Shown: piece by piece, positions 45,815 through 57,782 of the stretch
How the letters are laid out: each line of letters starts with the position of its first letter
Numbering within the stretch: position 1 is the first letter of the stretch
Source: Periglandula ipomoeae IasaF13
Lineage: Eukaryota > Ascomycota > Sordariomycetes > Hypocreales > Clavicipitaceae
NCBI GenBank assembly: GCA_000222875.2
Contig: AFRD01000022.1
Location: 62,001-126,000 of the forward strand
DNA: 64,000 nt
Direction: 5' to 3'
Notes under the pieces: model-generated
What the model was told of the DNA's origin: nothing
Databases searched by the model: none
What the model saw: only the letters and a program-made list of their open reading frames with translations
Position numbers and translations under genes: made by a program

Positions 45815-46834
45815 ATGCGAGCATCCTCCCTTCTCCAAACAGCAAAGCTCATCACCCGCATACGGCCCTTCTCCTTCAATTCCTTTCACATCCTACTTTT
45901 TTCAGCCCTGCTACGCAATATGTCAACCCACGCATCACCCGTGCTCAAAAGGCCCGTCAAGCTAGCCTGTATCCAACTGGCATCCGGCTCAGACAAGACC
46001 GCCAATCTCACCCACGCAGCCTCCCAAGTCCGTCTCGCGGCCTCCAAGGGATCCAACATCGTCATCCTCCCAGAATGCTTCAACTCCCCCTACGGATGCC
46101 AATTCTTCCCGGACTACTCAGAAACGCTACTCCCCTCCCCACCATCTGAGTCCCAGTCCCCATCCTACCATGCGCTCTCTACCATGGCCGCCGAGAACAA
46201 AATCTACCTCATCGGAGGGTCCATCCCCGAGAAGGATCCCAACTCGCAAAAGTACTACAACACAAGTCTGACGTTTGGCCCCGATGGATCTCTGCTAGGC
46301 ACCCACCGAAAAGTGCATCTCTTCGACATCGACATCCCTGGCAAAATCACGTTTAAGGAATCCGATGTCCTCAGCCCGGGGAACAAAGTCACGCTGATCA
46401 ATCTGCCGGAGTACGGAACCATTGTCGTGGCAATCTGCTACGATGTTCGATTCCCAGAACTAGCGACGATTGCTGCGCGAAAGGGCGCATTTGCGCTGAT
46501 TTACCCTGGAGCGTTCAATTTGACGACGGGTCCATTGCACTGGAAGTTGCTGGCGCAGGCGAGGGCGGTTGATAACCAGATTTACGTGGCCATGTGCAGT
46601 CCCGCGAGGGATATGGGCGCGACTTATCACGCTTGGGGACACAGCATGATTGTTGACCCGATGGCCAAGGTGCTGGTTGAGGCCGAGGAGGGGGAGACAA
46701 TTGTGGAGGCAGAGCTTGAGAGTGATGTTTTGGCTGAAACGAGGAAGAATATCCCATTGGAGTCGCAGAGGAGGTTTGATGTGTATCCTGATGTGAGTGA
46801 GGGGGATGTCAGGTTCGAAGAGTCAAGTAATTAA
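45815..46834 (+). CDS. nit3: Omega-amidase, carbon-nitrogen hydrolase (Nit3)
   Basis: Nitrilase-superfamily amidase that hydrolyses alpha-ketoglutaramate and ketosuccinamate, a clean-up step of glutamine transamination. A single exon; 339 residues from the ATG at 45815. A second in-frame ATG at 45920 starts MSTHASPVLKRPVKLACIQL, the usual cytosolic start. The 35-residue extension (MRASSLLQTAKLITRIRPF) is Arg-rich, lacks acidic residues and looks like a mitochondrial presequence, so dual localisation is likely. The catalytic triad is E87 in VILPECFNSPY, K166 in HRKVHLFD and C208 in AICYDVRFPE. The C-terminal SQRRFDVYPDV matches yeast Nit3. Intact. Confidence 0.93.
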   Translation: MRASSLLQTAKLITRIRPFSFNSFHILLFSALLRNMSTHASPVLKRPVKLACIQLASGSDKTANLTHAASQVRLAASKGSNIVILPECFNSPYGCQFFPDYSETLLPSPPSESQSPSYHALSTMAAENKIYLIGGSIPEKDPNSQKYYNTSLTFGPDGSLLGTHRKVHLFDIDIPGKITFKESDVLSPGNKVTLINLPEYGTIVVAICYDVRFPELATIAARKGAFALIYPGAFNLTTGPLHWKLLAQARAVDNQIYVAMCSPARDMGATYHAWGHSMIVDPMAKVLVEAEEGETIVEAELESDVLAETRKNIPLESQRRFDVYPDVSEGDVRFEESSN

Positions 46835-47211
46835 GGAGGACGAAGCATGGTGACATGGTAGTACACTATCTGTAATGGTTCTAGAAGGGAATGAGAGGGA
46901 CATTGGCAGGCCAATTGATGGGAAAACTATTGATGAGGTTGAATAAGCCGGTTTCGGTACACAGAAGTGAGAAGATATGAGCATCAATTCGTGATTTTAT
47001 TCAAAGGTCGCAATAATATCGCGACTTAACTTCCTCCGACAAATTGAGGAAGCTTAGGTACCTAGAGTCGGAACGGACTCGTTCAGGATAACTTTTTCGT
47101 AATTTAACCAAACACTTCCAGCGCGTTGACAGGGGTCATAAGAACACGACCAAGCCTCAGGGTAAACTACCCTCCTACGTCCTCATCCTTGCGCGCAGAA
47201 AGATCATTCCC
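46835..47211. other. Convergent 3' region between nit3 and spermidine synthase
   Basis: A 377-bp tail-to-tail spacer, presumably holding both polyadenylation regions. No gene is seen. Confidence 0.4.
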
Positions 47212-48928
47212 CTATTGAAGAGCCTTCTTGGCAAAGTTGGGCAGAATGAAGCTGGCCTTGTGAATCTCAGAGTTGTAGTAGCGGCACTTGGCCTCCTCCT
47301 CGGCGGGGGTCCACTGGCGGAGAGGGACGCGGACGTTGCGGTTGGCGTCCTTGCAGCAGACCATGAAGCCGATCTGGCCGGAGGGGTAGGTAGGGATGGT
47401 GGTGTAGGCGTACTCGGCAACGGGAAAGATCTCCTTGCAGTCCTTCTTGAGCTGGGTGATGAGAGGCAAGTGAAGCCATTGGTTCTCGGCTGTGATGAGG
47501 AAACAGAATAGTCAGCAAAATAACGACTGCCTTTCATAGTAGTTGAATAAGGAGGGGGTTTTCTTTCAGGAGCGAAAAAGAATAGTATCCTGAATAGTTG
47601 ACCGAAAAGAAGTCGACTATTCAAAGAAGTACCCGCAGGATTTTCGCCGCGCAAGTCATGCAACTCGGGACTACCGGAAGCAGAGCCAGGAAAGCTGCCA
47701 ACTAAGCTTCGGGCAGTCCCTAGGATTGACGGTACGTTTTTGAGTCTTTTGATGTTCTTTTCATGTACCAGTTGAGAAATCAGAGAGATCCAGCAAATGA
47801 GCCAGGCAACACTTGGTTTCGTCAACCTCTGCCGCTCCTAGGGACCCCCCGCACTTTCCTCAAGAAAAATGAGAACATACAACCTTGGGTAGTAATGACG
47901 CCACCATCGCGCAAGGCATCATGGAGAAGTTGGAAGTAGGGCTTCTTGAACAGGCTCTCGGCGGGGCCCTCGGGATCGGAAGAGTCGGTGATGATGACAT
48001 CGAAGCAGTTCTTGTAGTCGTCAAGGAACTTGAAGCCGTCGCCGACGTGGACCTTGGACTTGGGGTGGTTGAAGCCCTCGGCCATGTTGGGTAGGTATTG
48101 CTTAGACAGGCGGATAACAGCCTGAAGTGAGAAACCAATTGTAAGTCTGACGCCCTCGACCTATTCACCGATATAGAGAGGATATATTTACCTCATCAAT
48201 GTCGCAGAGAATAGCCTCCTCAACGCAATCGTGCTTGACGACCTCACGGAGGACACCACCATCACCACCACCAATAACGAGGACCTTCTTGGGGTTGGGG
48301 TGAGAGTGCATGGCAAGGTGGGTGATCATCTCCTGGTAGGAGAACTCGTCGCGCTCAGTGCACTGGATGACGTTGTCCAGAACCAAGACGGTGCCGTAGT
48401 CGGTGGACTTAAAGATGAGCACATCTTGGTACTGGCTCTTCTCGTGGTGGAGGACCTTTTCGACCTTGAGGGTCATAGCTTGGCCTGGTGACAATTATGA
48501 GATTCGGGTCGAGATCAATCGCGAGGCGCGAAGCGCATGGGTTCTTACCGGGCCACATGTCCGAGATCTCTCGGAACCAGCCATCTATAAATGTCGTTAG
48601 TAAAACACTGCAAATATCGCATGATTGATGCCCAGGGTCAAGATGAGCGCAGCAACTGCTAAAGCCACAGCCAGTCATCCACAGATGCAGCGCAATTCCA
48701 GTCTTAAAATGTTCAGTCAAAAGGTTCGTCTGACTGGAGTCAATGCGCCACATGGGGCAACCTCTCTCAAGCTGGCAGAAACACTGTTCGTGATGTCGCA
48801 TTGCTGAACATCGAGGGGCATCAATTGCCAGCGCGGGGTAACAAAAACTTCACATTGAAAGAATGGCAGTAGAATAGGCGAAATAGCAAGCACGAACCTT
48901 TGATAGTGGGGTGAACAATCTCAGACAT
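47212..48928 (-). CDS. spe3: Spermidine synthase
   Basis: Aminopropyltransferase converting putrescine and decarboxylated SAM to spermidine in the cytosol. Five exons (minus): 48928-48898, 48584-48549, 48484-48192, 48121-47884 and 47489-47212, giving 291 residues (yeast 293). The N-terminus is MSEIVHPTIKDGWFREISDMWPG. The SAM-binding core has VLVIGGGDGGVLREVVKHD and CDIDEAVIRLSKQYLP. The catalytic Asp region is DVIITDSSDPEGPAESLF. The C-terminus has QWTPAEEEAKCRYYN and ASFILPNFAKKAL. All splice sites are GT-AG and phases agree. The last intron (47490-47883, 394 nt) is unusually long and contains a stem-loop. The frame is intact. Confidence 0.95.
47592..47622. repeat. Inverted repeat (stem-loop) inside the last spermidine synthase intron
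   Basis: Arms gaatagttgac (47592-47602) and gtcgactattc (47612-47622) pair over 10 of 11 positions around a 9-nt loop. It sits inside the 394-nt intron. It could shape the intron RNA or be the trace of a small insertion. Confidence 0.6.
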
Positions 48929-51900
48929 TTTGCAAGAAGTACGAAAATATCGCGATGTCGAATATTAAAATCTGGGTATCACAGGAATTGAGGGAAAAGA
49001 AAAAGAGAAAGAATGGACGAGCTTGGACGAGAACAACTTTTTCCTGCCGATGATGTCTATGGCTGAAGCTGCAGATGGTGGGGTGCAAAATTTTTGGCGG
49101 CGTCCGCGGGGCAGAACAGCAAAGTCGTCGGGACGGCGCAGACAAGCTCTGGCTCGAATGGCACGCATACAGCAGCTTTGGCTTGCTCAAGCCGTGTGGA
49201 AGCTTGATTCAGGTGATTTCACGGGTTATCAATGGCCGCAAGCTTGCCGTCGTGAAACCCCGGCAGATGGGTTATAGTGCACAAGCAGTTTCGAACGAAG
49301 CATGTCCTTGGGTTGACTCCATTGGGCATGATTGGACACGACTCGTGTATACTGTCAGGCAGCACGACGACTGAGTTTCTGTACCAAGGAAATGTCTAGG
49401 AAGTTTAGGTTTCGTCAGGCACATGGCTGAAGACACGACTGCGGAGAGGCACAGAAATAAAGCCTTCCATCATGCAATATTACAGGGCCATTGAGTTTGA
49501 GAACATCCAGCCGTCGCCCTTTTCCTTTCATGACACGCTGCCGATAAGCCCGGCCGTCATTTGTCTTTGTGCGAATCATCGGATACATACATGGGATTGG
49601 CGACGACCCGGATTTGTTCGTTTGGCGCAAGCGCAAGCATATCGGCTGACGCATTTTGGTGCCGATCCCAAACGTATATTCATGTGCTTGTTATTTGACG
49701 CAAGTTGCGCACAGGGGATGTCTTGTTGCCTGCGCACTGCCGTCCTCAATATCGTATGTTGATAATGCACACAGGGCGGTCAGACGCCAGGGCTTTTATA
49801 TTTCTCCCAGTCTCCATTCCTTCTCACCTTCCATCGTCCCACAGAAGGATGCGATGTTCCCTGCCATATCCGTGCAGCAGAAGCAGGATGTCAAAGCTTG
49901 GGTGATCTAAATCTATATTGCATGCAGAATCACTTCTCCTGACTAATGCTTCGCTGCAGTATCGCGCAGGCGTAGCGTTATTAATGTACTTCTATCCATC
50001 CATCCAGCAACGCACCGGATGCCATTACCAGCCGGCACAGAGCCCTTGTCCGAACTCCATAATATCCCGTTGACGAAAATATCTTGGTTGTCTGTATCAA
50101 CTCTTCCCCGATTTCGCTGCACGCATGGCAAGGGCCACTTTTTTTTTTGTCCCAACCCAAGTCTAGCAGACGTCTAGGTTCCACAATGCCGTGGCCAAGA
50201 ACCATGCATCAGTCCAAACAAGGCCACAATGGCCGTTGCACAATTAGCCTGTATTGCATTTTGTTCACGTTAACAAACCCCATTACTATGCAGTTCAGCT
50301 ACTCTTGCACGGTATGTCGCAATGCTGGTCAACGTAAATGAATGCCAGACGACACCAATCGTCTACGCGATCCACTAGCTTCTACAACATTGACAGGGTT
50401 GTTGATTTGTCCAAATAGCCTCCTACATGGGAATGCCTGCTCTCGGCCAACGTCAACCTTGCATGACCCTACGTTGTTAGCGTCGCCCAAGATTCGCGCC
50501 CCGAGGTTGGTATGCTGGACGCTGCCGAGCAATTATAGTCTGCCAGGGGAACCTATTTCTGCCACGATTCCAACCACCAGTATCGGAATTTGACCTGGCA
50601 TAAAACGAACCACGTCTGCATGGAGCAGTTGTCACCCCTCTGGTCTTCGGTTGACGACGCAGCTGAATGGCTTGTTTGACCCCCTGGGGATGGGAGAACG
50701 CAGGTAGGCTCGAGATGGAGAGCGAACCTGCATAGGTGTGCCAAAGAATCGCAATAGTCCGAAATCCAATGTCTCTCTGTGACTCTCGGGCTTAGTACCT
50801 GATAGCACACGGCATCGGTGAAGCGCAAGATGCGATTTTGGCATTGGATACTTGGGGGGTCAAGTCGTTCTCTGCAAGTGTCTGTTCTCCTTGCCAAGAC
50901 AGTATGCTTCATCGCGATTTATGCGTCAACCACTTACAGAAGCCTCCTGCAGATTCTCTCTCTATCTTTGGCCCTGGCGATTTTCAACGTCTTACTCCGT
51001 AGTCTGCATTAGTTCCGAGCAGGAGCTTGGGGCATGAGCTGTATGGAATACATGGCAGCGATGCAGACATCTCGGCCAATTTAATCCACGCTTGGACGTC
51101 GGTTTCGATTGGCGGCCTGAAAGCGGTACCTGGCGATCTTCATCGTGCATGTCCAGCTATTTCTTGCATTTGCCATCTTTCGGTTGTCAGCAGGAACCTA
51201 ACACACTAGGCGTATGGTGAACTTTGGGAGAATTGAAAGACCCTTCAGCAAACGAGATGAACGACGGTAATTCCCTCCCTTTGTTCCATAGCCTGGGGAA
51301 TTTTCTCTAGTTACTACGTTGCTGCACGATCGATAGGTTCAATAAACGTACTCGAAGCAGTTGATGAGCTCGTTGTCCGTAATCCGCAATTTCCAAAGCT
51401 ATCACATATCACTTATGGAAGTTGGGATGACAGTGTTATTATTATTGTCTGTTCGCTTCTGGTGATCCACTGACCTCCCTGGACGGCGTGACTTGGCTGC
51501 CCGAGTTTAACATAAAAGTTGTTGCACAGCTCAACCATTTCACTTTTATTTGAATATAATTCCACGGTATTAGCAGCGCTTGTCTCGGCGGAACTTCTCG
51601 AGCGATTTCACTCTGGTAATTTTGTGTTGTATCAATGCGTTGGGTTGGGTCAGTGGAAGCTGGCTGAAACCTATCAACATGCGACATCACGAACATAGAA
51701 TAGACAGGCTATGGCCATGCGACATTTCATGACGGGCATAATTCTTGGGGAACGAGCAACATCGGGAGTTTGCGCAAAAGAGTCCGCCGATACTCGTCGA
51801 TTCCTCTTTCTATTGCGCACAGTTTCAAAAACATGTGCTCCATTCTGGCACACACACACATGAAGAGCCATGCCAGTCCACCACCTGCGCAGCCACGCTC

Positions 51901-54360
51901 ATTCACACGTTTTGCGCCTCAGTAAGGGGCATGCTGCACGAGAATGGGCCTTTACTGCTGCCATGATCAGGGCCTTCGCCAGAGGTCATTGGTCGTGTTT
52001 TCCGTCCCAGCTTCAAGCGGAAAGGCTGCATCCGGGGAACGGGCCCGAGTCCGGGAACTGCATCGTGGGCGTCGCACTGGGAAGCCAATGTGTGGATGTT
52101 GGCCGGCACTAACAGCAGCTAGCATTGGACAGCCCAAAGTCCCCTGGCCGCTGAACTGGTTCGTGCCAGGGCGACACGGGTATATTAATTTCCTCGCTTG
52201 TGAGCTGTGAGCATGAGTGGCACTGGACTGACGAGCATCCTGGGACTAGGGAATATGGAAACATTGTCAGCCCGTCAATCACACGCGATCTGCTTCAGCT
52301 TGAGCAATACGGATATTTATTCCTCTCCCTGTTGGCGCTGTGCAGAGACTTCCGTCATCGGCTAATAAGTGCCACGGCCGATCGAGCACGTTTAGTTACT
52401 GCGGGAACTGAAGAAGGCGAAACACTAGGTTTCGGACCACGGCACCGATTTGGATTAAGCATAGGGGTATCATAGGAGGCCGGGTGATTGATCTCTGTAG
52501 AAGTGCCCGCAGATGGGCGGCCGCCCGGACCATGCTGACGGGAAGTTCTGTCTGTGACAGGCTAGACAAAAGACGTACTCGTTCACAAGAGAAAAAAGAG
52601 AGAATTGGTAATGGAAGCGACTTACAACTGGCTGGATGGAAATAGCTATTGCAGCCCATTGTGCATCACCAACACATGCTCGGCATTCTGCACTGGGATT
52701 ATCTGAGGCAAACAGCGCTTCTGCCTTGACGTGTACAGCCATGAACCAGGCGTCGAGGCCCCAAAGCTAGTAACAGGCAAGAAACATGGAGAAGAAAAAG
52801 CAAAGACAATTACCGCCGTTTGTTGGTACCCGCGACAGAAGGCGTGATGGCGGCGCCAACCAAAGTCGGATAAGACGACCCGTGCCGCCCTCGTGAGCAG
52901 TTTTCCTTTTGCTCTGTCTTGTCCCAACATTCGGCCGGGTAAGGATAAGGATAAGCATATGCGCACGATGCTATGCCGGTGGAGGGCTTTGCTCCTCCTC
53001 CAGTATCCAAGCATCATTCCTATGTAATTTGCCTGGGTACTCGGCTGAAGAGCGTGTCGAGGAATTTGTCGATGTGGATAATACTGGTTGAGGTCATACC
53101 GGCCGCCTTACGTCAAAGATGGCCGAAACACCGAAGCTTACTGTAATACCAACACATACGGCTCTGCCTGGTTGCGGTAGTATCCATGTGTCGATAGTCT
53201 TGCCTGGTCCTGCAGGCTGCGGCCAGCACCAGCACCAGCACCAGCGCAGACCCCATGGCTGGGGCTTCATGCTCAGTGCTCCGGCGCCCCTTCAGGCCAG
53301 ACAACGTGCTGCGCTGAACGAGCCTGTACGAGCTGTCTCTGCCTTCTGTCTGCTTTCTCACCCTGTCTCTCCTCTCCCCTCCATCGTCATCATCACGGGC
53401 CCCCGTGGAGCTGGTGCGCTCCCCATCTCGCCACCAAAGGTTCCATGTCGACATCAGAAGCCACCATCAGAATCCCCCATTCAAGCCTCTCGATGAAGCC
53501 GACCCCTACCGCCCTCCATGTTTCCGTCGATGTCCACTCGCCAGCATTAAGCCCGCGACCCCTGCTAGCACATGCAGCACCAAGAAAAAAAAAAAAAGAC
53601 CTCAGGATGATACATAGTCAGGAAATAACCATAGTAGCCTTCTATTATCATGCTCCTTGCCCATCTCTAGTCGGATTCCTTGGACGAGGCAAAGCGGCGC
53701 CAGTCGTGCCTCCAGTCCCAGCCTTGGCTTCTGGCCCCGTTTCTCGCTTTTCCCACGACGATCAGCAGCACACCGGGCTAGCCAGTCGAAACGACCAACG
53801 CCACTCCAGTCCTCCGGATCGTGTCTGTACGGGTCGCTTGCCGGGATTGCACTCGGTTGGTCCCTGCTCGTGGCTTTTTTGTCAAGCTTAGCGTGGCCTG
53901 GTGCTCCTTCACACCTGTCAGTGGACATTCGGCTCCATTATCCTCCTACCATCCCAGGCCAGGTACGCCGTGCAGGCTTGGGGGTTTTCTTCTAACCAGT
54001 TGCCAGCGCCGCTGCATCTCCTTGGTTCCTCCATTCTGTCCTGTGCCATAAAGTCGACATCACCCGGCCATCGCGTCACCGGCCGCAGACTTCTTATCCG
54101 ACTGCCAATTCACCTTCTTGGTTGTTGGTCCAGCCGTCGACACATCCCATCTGCCGGTGCAAAACAGCGTCTGCGTCTGGTCGCTGCTGAACCCACTCCT
54201 TGTGCTGCCCCCCGCTGGTGCCATGCCCGGCCAAGTTTCCAGTCTTCCTCAAGCCTCGCGACAGCCTCACCCGTGACGAGAACATCAGCCGCAACCGCCT
54301 CTCGAAGGCACCTTCTTGCCTCCTCAGCGTCGAACGCGCCTATCCAGGCGTCTCGTAACA
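48929..54360. other. 5.4-kb region without a recognised gene, upstream of the G-alpha gene
   Basis: No frame here shows a domain, signal peptide or splice-consistent exon chain. The last ~1 kb before 54361 is pyrimidine-rich with several overlapping open frames and upstream ATGs, as expected for a long G-alpha leader. Simple repeats are an ACCAGC-type tract at 53224-53245 and an A13 run at 53585-53597. An unannotated long non-coding RNA or a fast-evolving gene cannot be excluded. Confidence 0.45.
53224..53245. repeat. Short (CAGCAC)n tandem repeat
   Basis: About three and a half copies of cagcac in the presumed G-alpha upstream region. Confidence 0.6.
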
Positions 54361-55884
54361 ATGTGTTTCAGCAGCAGGGAAAAGGACAACAGCGGGGCCG
54401 CCCGCTCGCGCGAGCTCGACCGGGTCATCCGCCAGGATGAGAAGCGCATGCAAAAAGAAGTCAAGCTCCTCCTTTTGGGTATGCCACAAATCTACCGAAC
54501 CACATCGCCTTCTTTGCTTTTGTTGCCTTGTTTTTTTGCGACCGCGACATCCCCATACAAGTAACTGAAACTCTGCATGCGGTGTAACGGAAGCCGGCCT
54601 TTTTTTTTTGATCCCCTTGTCTCTAAAGCCTCCCTACGTTCAATGTGCTGACCTTGGTGTGATCTGTAGGCGCCGGAGAGTCGGGCAAATCCACAATATT
54701 GAAGCAGATGAAACTCATTTACTCACAAGGCTTCAACAAGCATGAGCGGCTCGAATGGAAACCAGTCGTTTTCAGCAATATCATACAATCATTCCGAACA
54801 ATCTTTGAAGCCATGACCGAACTCAACTATAAGTTCGACAGCCCCGACAACGAGGTACGTCTGGCTTACTAGCGGAATCCCCAGACAATGTATTTGAGAG
54901 GCGTTGCGTTGCATAAAATCTGGTCATTGAAGCGGCTGGCTAATTTTTCGTTTCTCAGAAATACATGGCACACATTCTCGTAGAACACGAAATCAGCCAG
55001 GAGGATAAGCTTCCACAAGACTACCTGGAGCCCATCAAGGCGCTGTGGCAAGATAGTGGTGTGAAAAGGGCAATTGCCAAAGGCAATGAATACGCGCTGC
55101 ATGACAACTTGGCATAGTGCGTTTCATTCTTATCCTGATTTTGGACAGTGATATATTCGAAATGTTCGACGATACTGACCAGTTTCACTTTAGCTTTATT
55201 GATGATATGGACCGAATATGGGCCGACGGATATGTACCAAATAACCAGGATTTGCTTCGCTCAAGACTTCGAACTACAGGCATCACCGAGAGCGTTTTCG
55301 ACCTCGGCCAGCTCACATACCGCATGTTTGACGTTGGTGGCCAGCGATCAGAACGCAAGAAATGGATTCATTGCTTTGAAAACGTGCACTGCCTGTTATT
55401 CCTGGTCGCTATTAGCGGTTACGATCAGTGCCTGGTCGAGGACAAGGATGGGGTATGTTGCAGCGTTTGGCTCTTATTCCGATGTTTTGGTCTTTCAACC
55501 TCTGCGCGAACGAACATCGATAGCTAACACATTTTACAGAACCAAATGAACGAGGCGTTGATGCTGTGGGAGTCCATCGCCAATTCCCATTGGTTCACCA
55601 AGTCAGCAATGATTCTGTTCCTCAACAAAATGGACTTGTTCAGGGAGAAGCTGCCCAAGAGTCCCATCAGCAAGTATGGCTTCACCGATTATCATGGCCC
55701 CGAAGATGACTACAAGGCTGCCAGCAAGTACTTCCTCGACAAGTTCCGCGCTCTGAGCCGAAATCCCGAAAAGGAAATTTACGGACATTTCACGAACGCG
55801 ACGGACACCAATCTGCTCAAAATTACGATGGGATCCGTCCAAGATATGATAATTCAACGTAACCTGAAGCAACTGATATTGTGA
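54361..55884 (+). CDS. gna-2: Heterotrimeric G-protein alpha subunit, fungal group II (GNA-2-like)
   Basis: Membrane-associated GTPase of receptor signalling. Exons are 54361-54478, 54670-54854, 54959-55116, 55194-55452 and 55540-55884, giving 354 residues. The N-terminus MCFSSREKDNSGAARSRELD is typical of group II: Cys3-type palmitoylation is possible, but Gly2 for myristoylation is missing. GTP-binding motifs are all present: P-loop GAGESGKST (40-48), switch II DVGGQRSE with Q204, NKMD (269-272) and TNATDT near the C-terminus. The C-terminal tail RNLKQLIL lacks the Cys of pertussis-toxin-sensitive Gi proteins. Introns have consensus donors, and GCTAAC and GGCTAAT branches are visible. Intact. 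Groups I and III (magB- and magA-like) were excluded by the N-terminal and P-loop-flanking sequence. Confidence 0.95.
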
Positions 55885-57782
55885 CAATGAAAGCAGCCTT
55901 GATCTCGGCGACAGCCAGAAACTCTTCTCCTTTCAACTTTATCCTTTGGTTCTGCACCTGACGATCCAGGCTTACCAGTTCTTTCGATACGTTTCTATAC
56001 ACTGCGCTTTGCTCTCTCGCACGGTTGCATCCGAGATCTGAATTCGCCCCTACATATACGCGCATTTCACCTTCTCATGGCTATCCGTTGTCTGCCGATC
56101 TGAGAGATAGCATCAGCGCCTCAAAACAAAATAACAACAATGCGTCAAGGCGGCGCCAATAAACGCCTGAAAATCTTCTTTCCTTTCACAAAAACAATGT
56201 GTATGACTATATGGGTTACGGCCGCGACTATTCAAATTCTTTTTCAATTGTTACTTTCTCCCACATCTATCGGCTCCGCAAGACACGGATTAGTCTCGAA
56301 GCGCAGAATAGCAACGGTACGAGGCAAGCTGTGCTCAGGCCGGCCCTTGTCTCCGATCCCGTTTCAATTGCCTGCGGGGACCCTCTCGCAATAGGAGCCA
56401 ATGCGCGCGACTGCGGCATTAATCGCGATTGCCAAACGACTTCAGTGCTCGGTGCGCCGGGATACGCTGTTGAGGCTCGTGGCATCGTTGAAGAAGAGCA
56501 TCGCGAGCCGCCGCAGAATATGTGCGGCAGGGGCAGCATGAGTCGGCTTATAGAGGCCGAACGACCTCTGGCAGAGCTTGAGTTATTCCTATTCCCGGCG
56601 CTGGGCACAACTCCAGCATCTTGATACCCAGAGTGTTCGCTGCTTGTGCTTGTAGCATGCTTCTCTGTTGCTTTTGAGATTCCATTTTTTATCTTTTTAT
56701 GTCGTGGTGGCTACAAGTGGTCCTGTACCAGAATTTGGTACATGGGAAGAAGTGCAGTTCAATCAATCTATCAGGATATGATGTGATGATAGCATAGATG
56801 GTGAAAATACGATAGAGTTCTAACGAAACTGGCGGTATGTGTGTGTGTGCATGTGCGGTGCTTATTGTGGCTTTTCAACCTTGCAAAAGCAGCTGTGCCG
56901 GCTGGCCTTGTATTAAGCTGTGCAGTGCGTCAAAAAGAGATATTATATGGATAGCATTCCTTTGGAACAGTGAGGCATGGGTCTGGGACATGGTCCGTTG
57001 TAACTTGTTACGTTTTGTATTCCTTGCAGGATGAACTCAGGCACAGACGGGGCGAGCTGACAAGGCCGTTCGTATCGATCAGCCTCGTGCATGAAGCGAC
57101 ACGGAAGGTTGTCGGAACATAAACAGACCGATCAACTATGAGATGTTCTGCAGAATGATGTAACCCACAACTTACGTCGTTACGCTGCGTCGAAAGGAAG
57201 AGGAGGGAAGGTGAGGAGTGAGTGGTGGTACCAAGAAAGCAACATTGACCCGCACGCGCTTGCCCCATTGGGAGCGACCTGTTCGCCGGCTTGACATTTG
57301 AACACTTGTGATGGTCTCGTTTCGCTCCGTTGCTCTTTGCATGCTGCCACGGCGATCTTGTTTCGTGGCTGTTGCCGTGACCTATAATCCCAACTTCCTT
57401 CTCCTCAGTCTGAATACCCGTCGCGTTGTCTGTGTGACATTGACGATTCCCCCACCAGCGGCCGTTGCCGTTGCACTCTCCACTCGCCCAGGCGAGATTC
57501 CGATCCATCCGCCAAAGCTGTGGAGGCGGGGCATCGCAAGCAGCTCTGTTGTGTCCCAGCAAATGGGGGTGAGTGATCTGCCAAGTCTGTTTGACGGCGA
57601 CTAAGACCGATGTTCAATCAGATTCGTTCTTGCAGTTGCATTGCTTACGCCCGGCAACCGGCCGAGGATGACTTTGTTGCGTCAAGATAGTTCTTGTTTT
57701 CTTTTTCCGAGCTATTGCCCATGCCTTGTACAAATTCGGTGCAAGGTCGCGATCTAACCTCAACTCGAAACTGGCTGAACAG
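55885..57782. other. Intergenic region between G-alpha and the GH3 relic
   Basis: About 1.9 kb with no supported gene. A (TG)n run lies at about 56837-56849. The 5' part is the G-alpha 3' region. No signal peptide or N-terminal exon for the GH3 gene was found here. Confidence 0.45.

Noticed and set aside
47212..47825. Minus-strand 216-codon frame across the spermidine synthase intron and last exon as a gene
   Set aside because: Its 3' part is an out-of-frame reading of the real last exon and the 5' part is intron.
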